NCBI GenBank assembly: GCA_000934455.1
Contig: KN885011.1
Location: 25,763-65,429 of the forward strand
Direction: 5' to 3'
DNA: 39,667 nt
Origin: Apostichopus parvimensis
Taxonomy: Eukaryota; Echinodermata; Holothuroidea; Aspidochirotida; Stichopodidae
Positions 34,501-39,667 of the stretch are shown piece after piece. Each line of letters begins with the position of its first letter. Positions within the stretch are counted from its first letter, which is position 1. The position numbers were made by a program, and so were the translations under genes. Under the pieces are notes generated by a model. That model saw only the letters and a program-made list of their open reading frames with translations, was not told where the DNA came from and made no database searches.

Positions 34501-37500
34501 CAGAGTAAGTCCCAACCAACGATACGAGAGGCCTATTGGTGGTTCAGCTACGATCATGTTGTTGCCATGGGAATTGTGACCCTACACTGTACACAAACCA
34601 ATGATCATGATCACGTAGGCACAGACTTGATGTAAGAAAAGTAATGCTTGGGTTTTCCATCTTGGATCATTTTGTTATTGGAGATTGCTCTTACGATCAT
34701 GCTGTACGTACTGTTAAAGTATTTGCGATAACAAATTCTACAATACCACTTTAATAGTGCATTACCTAAAATAGTTACCTGCATTTAAAGAAAATATTAC
34801 TTATCAGAGAATCGTCGGTAAGTCCAGAATGTGGTCCAGGGAAGGAACATCAGTAATTACAGAGAAAGTCAAAAGGTGGGGGTGAGGTTGGGGTGGGGGT
34901 GTTGGGGGTTGTGAGGTTGGGTTGGTAGTGAATGGCGAGGGGATGAGAGTTAGAACAGCATATATGCTCTTAATCATGTATGCTGGATCACATTTTTAAA
35001 CTGTGCATAATATCATCAATTAATTGTTTCATTTAATTGTTTCATTTAATTGTTTCAACAGTATGAAGAGAAACTGAAAGATCTTCAAGAGGAGAAAGTC
35101 AGGGAAGTAAACGAGAGAGATGAGAGGATTGAAAAGATGAAGAAACAGATGGTTGGATTTCTCAAAGACAACTCATGGTATAAATGTGAACAAGATAAAA
35201 GAAAAATATTTTTAAAAAAATGGTTGACATTTAATCACATTCGAGCATGTTTAAAATGGAAAAAGAAATACTATAATTTTATGGATAAGAGATAAGAGTA
35301 AGAAAGAGTTTTAAAAGATACATTGAGGGCAGTTCATCATAGTTGGCAAATAACTCAGTTTTATATCTGTTTTCTTCTTTCCAATTAAGAGTCATCCAGA
35401 AAAGTTTCTGTCGTCAGGGTCCCATTCTTGATATTTTCAGGAATTCTTGAGTTCAAATTAATTAGTGTAATAATCTGTAACCCATAATTTATGCCTTTCC
35501 TTGGAATCCCATCTTGACATCTCTTACACACAGGGAGAGGCAACAACAACTTGAAGAGCTGACGAAAGAATTGGGGAAAGTATCGGAAGAAGCCATGACG
35601 TTGAAGATCAAGCTGAAATCTCTTCTGAGAAACAACCAATGTGAAAGGTGTGACCTACTGAAGCAGGATATAGTTAAACGGGACAGAAAGATAGCAGAGC
35701 AGGAAATATCCATCAAAGAACTCATGACAGTCTGCAAGAAATTTGAAAAACAGTTGACGCAGCAGGTGAGTGGCCAATGTCTTGAATAGCCAAATCCCTG
35801 ATTCAGGGATGTGCCCAGGATTTCCTGAGTGCTGGTTATACTGATTTTTGAAGGTGCTCAGATGCCAAATGCTGGCACTTTTGTAGCTTTTTAAGCACAT
35901 ACCCAAGTACTAGTTTTGCGAACAATTTTCATTTTTTAATTTTTTTTTTTAGTGAAATATATTACGTACCTGGTAAAAATTATTAGTTTGTTTTAAAGAG
36001 ATTTTACAGGGGACCGATTGAGAGCCGTATGAAGTAATGTTTCTCGCATGTGTAACTGATGCATTACTAGACTATGATTTTGGCATAGGCTAGGCCCAAT
36101 TTATGTTGAATATGTTGTTAGGAATGTCGGAATTTTAGATGAAAATAGTTCTGGGCGGGATTCACGATTTTTAAGACAGTGCTGGGCGGTAAATTTTAGT
36201 GCTGGGCGGGGCTGCCCAGTACCGCCCAGCGTGGGCACAACCCTGCTCATTGTACTTTGCAATATCCACAGCTGCGTTTTGTGTTGCACCATCCATTCTG
36301 ACCGAGTCGTGTGATATGATTTACAAATAATTTGGATAACAATCATTCCTGCTATATTCAAGTGGTTTATCTGGTTTATGTACTGACGTTTAGCTGCTCC
36401 TAACAAATTAGAGCGTTAGTAACCAATTTTTATTCGGATGCAAAGTTTTTGTCACACAACTGTAATATCTGTTACTTGTTAAAGACAATATACCAACAGT
36501 TACAAGATACTATGTAAGAAAAGTCACCCAAGATAAGACCCTGGACATAAAAACCAAACAACTTGATCCACTCTCAGGCCCAGTCCCCTTACATCAAGAT
36601 TATTGTAACTGTGTAATCGTGGTGAAGTCACGTTAAGTGAGTTATCACTTGTAAGTCCGTGGAAAAGGGAATAAATACTGTACATACATGATCGTGGCTA
36701 CAAACAACACAGAATACATTTGAAATAAAGAGTTTTCTCACTGTTAAAACCTATCTTTGTTTTAATTTTTTAATTTTCTATATGGTCAACAACCAGCACT
36801 GTAATTCAACGATTCACAAATTTAGGCTTTCATAACCAAATTTCTAAATGTCATCTCAGTTGCTACTTTCTTCATGAAATATTGCATGATAAGAAAAACA
36901 AATTTGTGTTTTCAATTTTCATACATGAACATGTGGGTATCTAATACCTTTAAAGTCATATAAGTAATAAAATATTCATGATGTTTGCACAGAAAATGCA
37001 GCCAAATGCAGATTTTTTTTCTATAAATACAAAAATACCTGGGAATCTCTTCAGTGTTTGGCTGTTGCCACAGTATGTCAGCTAGACACAGCATTCTTGC
37101 CATTCATAAATTAGCATTAAACACCGTCTTCATACTATTAAATATTTTATATTTGTTAGGCTATTCTACGACAGTGCGCTGAGTTAGTGAATAAAGCCCC
37201 GTAAGGCCATGCAGCATTTGCATGGTGAGAATACCACTATTTCCTTTGTATTTGTTGGTTCTACCAATTTATTACTATAAATTTCTTCTCTTTGTTTGCT
37301 CTTTTCAGTTATTAATTTTAACTTTTTCCTGCTAGGGCTGATTAACCCCCCACCTACCCTCCCTCACCTTTTGTGGCCTCTAAATGGTGTATATTATGCA
37401 AATTTCACAGTCTCAGCATGGGTGAAATAGTGACAGTTTTATGATCTAAGCTTTCCTTAAATTAATCCAGTGTTAATTGAATTAACATAGCAAAATTGAA

Positions 37501-38610
37501 TTTTTATGATTTAAAACAGAATTTCATAAGAGTGAAATTTTGTTTATGGATTGCACTTAACTTGTCATGTCAAAGTGTTGCTGGATGTATTGAAGTTTTC
37601 ATTCCCACAAGCAGCCCTTCAAGATTAAAAATGACAAAATAAAAAAGTTGCCCAGGGGGGGGGGGGGTTGGTGGTGGGGGGAGCATTAAAGAAGGTGGTC
37701 AAAAGTTACAAATCATGGTTTAGATTTAAAATTTCTTGGAAAAGATTTAGGTCGTTTTTGCTTATTAAAATTCACTGACCTGCATTGAATTTATATAATT
37801 CAACACTTCCTGTTAGAATGCTTTTTCCTTCCATTGTAGTGGCTTTACTAATAGAACTGGTGTTTATACTCAATTTGACTACTTTCTTCCCTAAATTCTA
37901 ACTAATCATCTCAATGTGTGTGTTGGTGGATTGGGAGGGGGAGGGAGGGAGGGGGTGGGGGGTGCAGGGGTGGGGTACAGGTGGAGTATGTGGAGAGAGG
38001 GAGGATATGAGTACATAATGAGGGTAAATTTCCTATGAAAATGAAATCATGTAGCAGGAAGTTAATCTGTGCTGTTAAATGCTGCCGTCAGATAATTTAA
38101 TAGTTATCAGACAAAAATGGTAGAATAATCAACAGTAAGTATCCTCTGCTTAAAAATATAATAATATTTAAAAAAGGAAAAAAAAAACAGTTATGAAAAT
38201 TTAAAAAAAATGGTTAATGTAAAAAATGCAGTTTATAAAACTGATTATCTGTTACAACCATTGAAATTACAACAGAAGCTGTGATAAGAGTGATTACGGC
38301 AATGAATACAAGATATTTGTTTCTTATATTGTATAAGAAACTATAAATTAGGACAAATAAATTGTTTGTTTCAAAGTTTTGTTTCACCAACTTTTTTGGT
38401 ACAACTGAGACCATAAATTGTTTTTTTTTTTTAAATAATTTCAGCTAGAGTCAATTTCTTCAAATTCAGATTATTAAATAATATTGCATAAATAAATATT
38501 CAAGTGATTTTTATATTTGTTTTTTTTATTACTTTTCCCACCAGGATATTCTCCTTGTTCAATTTCAGCAAAATCAAGATGCAGGAAGCAGAAGTACACG
38601 AAAGAAGTGA
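31527..38610 (+). CDS. 324-residue coiled-coil protein, family not recognised
   Basis: Exons: 31527-31643, 32377-32538, 33020-33142, 34346-34504, 35062-35177, 35534-35765 and 38545-38610. All have GT-AG borders and agree in phase. The first ATG follows an in-frame TAG; the stop is TGA. Residues 1-75 are Ser/Thr/Pro-rich and probably disordered (MTSPRGHSGSRTLG, TPQRATPRPVTSKP). Residues about 85-300 are near-continuous coiled coil (LQKIIEQLKQDVKSRD, KLKDLQEEKVREVNERDER). One CERC pair (NNQCERCDLL) interrupts it at about residue 258. The tail ends GSRSTRKK. It lies downstream of CCDC62 in the same orientation, and like it is an all-coil protein. Such proteins are often centrosomal, ciliary or sperm structural components, but that is inference only. 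Confidence 0.85.
33193..33490. mobile_element. MITE-like element, 298 bases, in an intron of the 324-residue gene
   Basis: Terminal inverted repeats of 21 bases with two mismatches: GTCCATTAGCTATAGGTTGC at the left, and TGCAACCTATGGTTAATGGA followed by C at the right (33470-33490). Inside the left part is a perfect 11-base hairpin, AAAAACCTGCC (33217-33227) pairing with 33241-33251. No clear target duplication. Confidence 0.6.
34168..34318. repeat. AT-rich imperfect inverted repeat
   Basis: The left end CGATTGCCAAAATT and the reverse-complemented right end CGATGGCAAAATTT are similar, and AATTATTGA is repeated inside. It could be a decayed MITE. It ends close to the acceptor of the 34346 exon. 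Confidence 0.35.
35804..36245. mobile_element. hAT-like non-autonomous element, 442 bases
   Basis: The left end CAGGGATGTGCCCAGG and the reverse-complemented right end CAGGGTTGTGCCCACG are good inverted repeats; CAGGG ends are typical of hAT elements. Near the right end GCTGGGCGG occurs three times, with inverted CCGCCCAGC at about 36222. The expected 8-base target duplication is not visible. It lies in the last intron of the 324-residue gene. Confidence 0.55.
36246..38544. other. Large last intron: simple and G-rich sequence only
   Basis: No exon is recognised between the donor at 35766 and the acceptor before 38545. The intron holds G-rich tracts at 37655-37681 and 37933-37983 with four or more G-runs, and A/T-rich stretches near 38160-38220 and 38420. 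Confidence 0.5.
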
Positions 38611-38699
38611 TTATCAATGTCCATGCAGTGCCTTTAATTCAGTAGCAGCTATAAAAGTTTAGCTTTTTAAACAAGATGATTTTCAGAGAAGGTATCCAA

Positions 38700-39431
38700 G
38701 TTCAGTTACTTGAAGCTAAACAATTTAACTTCAGTGAAGCTAACAAAGTCAGCTTCTGTGAAGCTAACCAAGTTAGCTGTGGTGAAACTAACCAAGTTAT
38801 CTTTGGTGAAACTAACCAAGTTATCTTTGGTGAAACTAACCAAGTTATCGTTGGTGAAGCTAACCAAGTTAACTTTGTTGAAGCTATGCAAGTAAACTTC
38901 AGTGAAGTTAACCAAGTTACCAAGTTATCTTTGGTGAAGCTAACCAAGTTATCTTTGGTGAAGCTAACCAAGTTATCTTTGGTGAAGCTATGGGCAAGTT
39001 ATCTTTGGTGAAGCTATGCAAGTTATCTTTGGTGAAGCTAGTTATCTTTGGTGAAGCTAACCAAGTTATCTTTGGTGAAGCTAACCAAGTTATCTTTGGT
39101 GAAGCTAACCAAGTTATCTTTGGTGAAGCTATGGGCAAGTTATCTTTGGTGAAGCTATGGGCAAGTTATCTTTGGTGAAGCTATGTAAGTTATCTTTGGT
39201 GAAGCTAACCAAGTTATTGTTGGTGAAGCTATGCAAGTTAACTTCTGTGAAGCTAACCAAGTTAACTTCGGTGAAGCTAACCAAGTTATCTTTGGTAAAA
39301 CTAACCAAGCTTTTATCGTTGGTGAAGCTATGCAAGTTATCTTGGGTGAAGCTATGCAAGTTAACTTCTGTGAAGCTAACCAAGTTAACTTCGGTGAAGC
39401 TAACCAAGTTATCTTTGGTGAAGCTAACCAA
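38700..39431. repeat. 24-base minisatellite (about 30 units)
   Basis: The core unit is AAGTTATCTTTGGTGAAGCT plus AACC (or ATGC / ATGGGC variants). Units at the left are diverged; those between about 38920 and 39200 are nearly identical. It starts about 90 bases after the stop of the 324-residue gene, so it falls in its 3' UTR or just beyond. Because 24 is a multiple of three, several frames are open on both strands; length variants such as ATGGGC units and short deletions shift frames. Confidence 0.95.
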
Positions 39432-39667
39432 TGTCTTTCATGCTTAATAATATCTAATAACATGTAACAGAGGTTAGATGTAATTTTAAGTAAACAAATT
39501 TATAGAAGATGTCTTGATGGATGTTATAAAGTGTTATAAAGTAAACATACTGGTGTCCTTTACTTCATTTCATTATGGCTTAGGACGGTAAAATAGATAC
39601 TCAGTAAACTGATTTTAGTTTTGACTTGTAAATTAATTTCTTTACTGTCAACATTGGTGGCAAGAAA

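Overview
The window looks like a stretch of an AT-rich invertebrate animal genome. It has short exons with GT-AG introns and in-register phases, tRNA-derived SINEs, LINE remnants, many small inverted-repeat transposons and several minisatellites. There is no sign of bacterial, viral or organelle sequence. An invertebrate deuterostome such as an echinoderm would fit, but I cannot fix the taxon without a search.

Three multi-exon genes for coiled-coil proteins can be reconstructed by joining exons in phase. (1) Minus strand, 13545 down past position 1: a gene starting at a clear ATG. Its first ~380 residues look like a degenerate TBC (Rab-GAP-like) domain and are followed by coiled coil. I could not name it. 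(2) Plus strand, 19140 to 26281: an ortholog of CCDC62, recognised from both its N-terminal coiled coil and its C-terminal conserved block. Its first codons are lost in a 410-base assembly gap (18730-19139). (3) Plus strand, 31527 to 38610: a complete 324-residue coiled-coil protein that I could not name. A 129-codon single-exon ORF on the minus strand (29251-29640) lies between genes 2 and 3, and its stop codon overlaps an AATAAA signal.

Between genes 1 and 2 (13.5-19.1 kb) the DNA is mostly mobile or duplicated. There is a decayed LINE reverse-transcriptase fragment whose 3' tail is a 179-base tandem repeat, a TTAA-flanked MITE inserted into one of those repeat units, and a 1.4-kb direct duplication that runs straight into the gap. 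The duplication looks more like an uncollapsed haplotype than real biology. Between genes 2 and 3 there is a SINE, a 5'-truncated CR1/L2-like LINE end, the small antisense ORF and another MITE copy.

The most unusual feature is at 4733-5171. A 45-base minisatellite consists of the 3' end of a coding exon of gene 1 plus its 5' splice site, repeated about ten times, so the gene carries a ladder of duplicated splice donors. A second array, of 24-base units (38.7-39.4 kb), follows the stop codon of gene 3. I found no candidate for an entirely new molecular system. The splice-donor minisatellite and the unassigned pseudo-TBC protein are the best leads.
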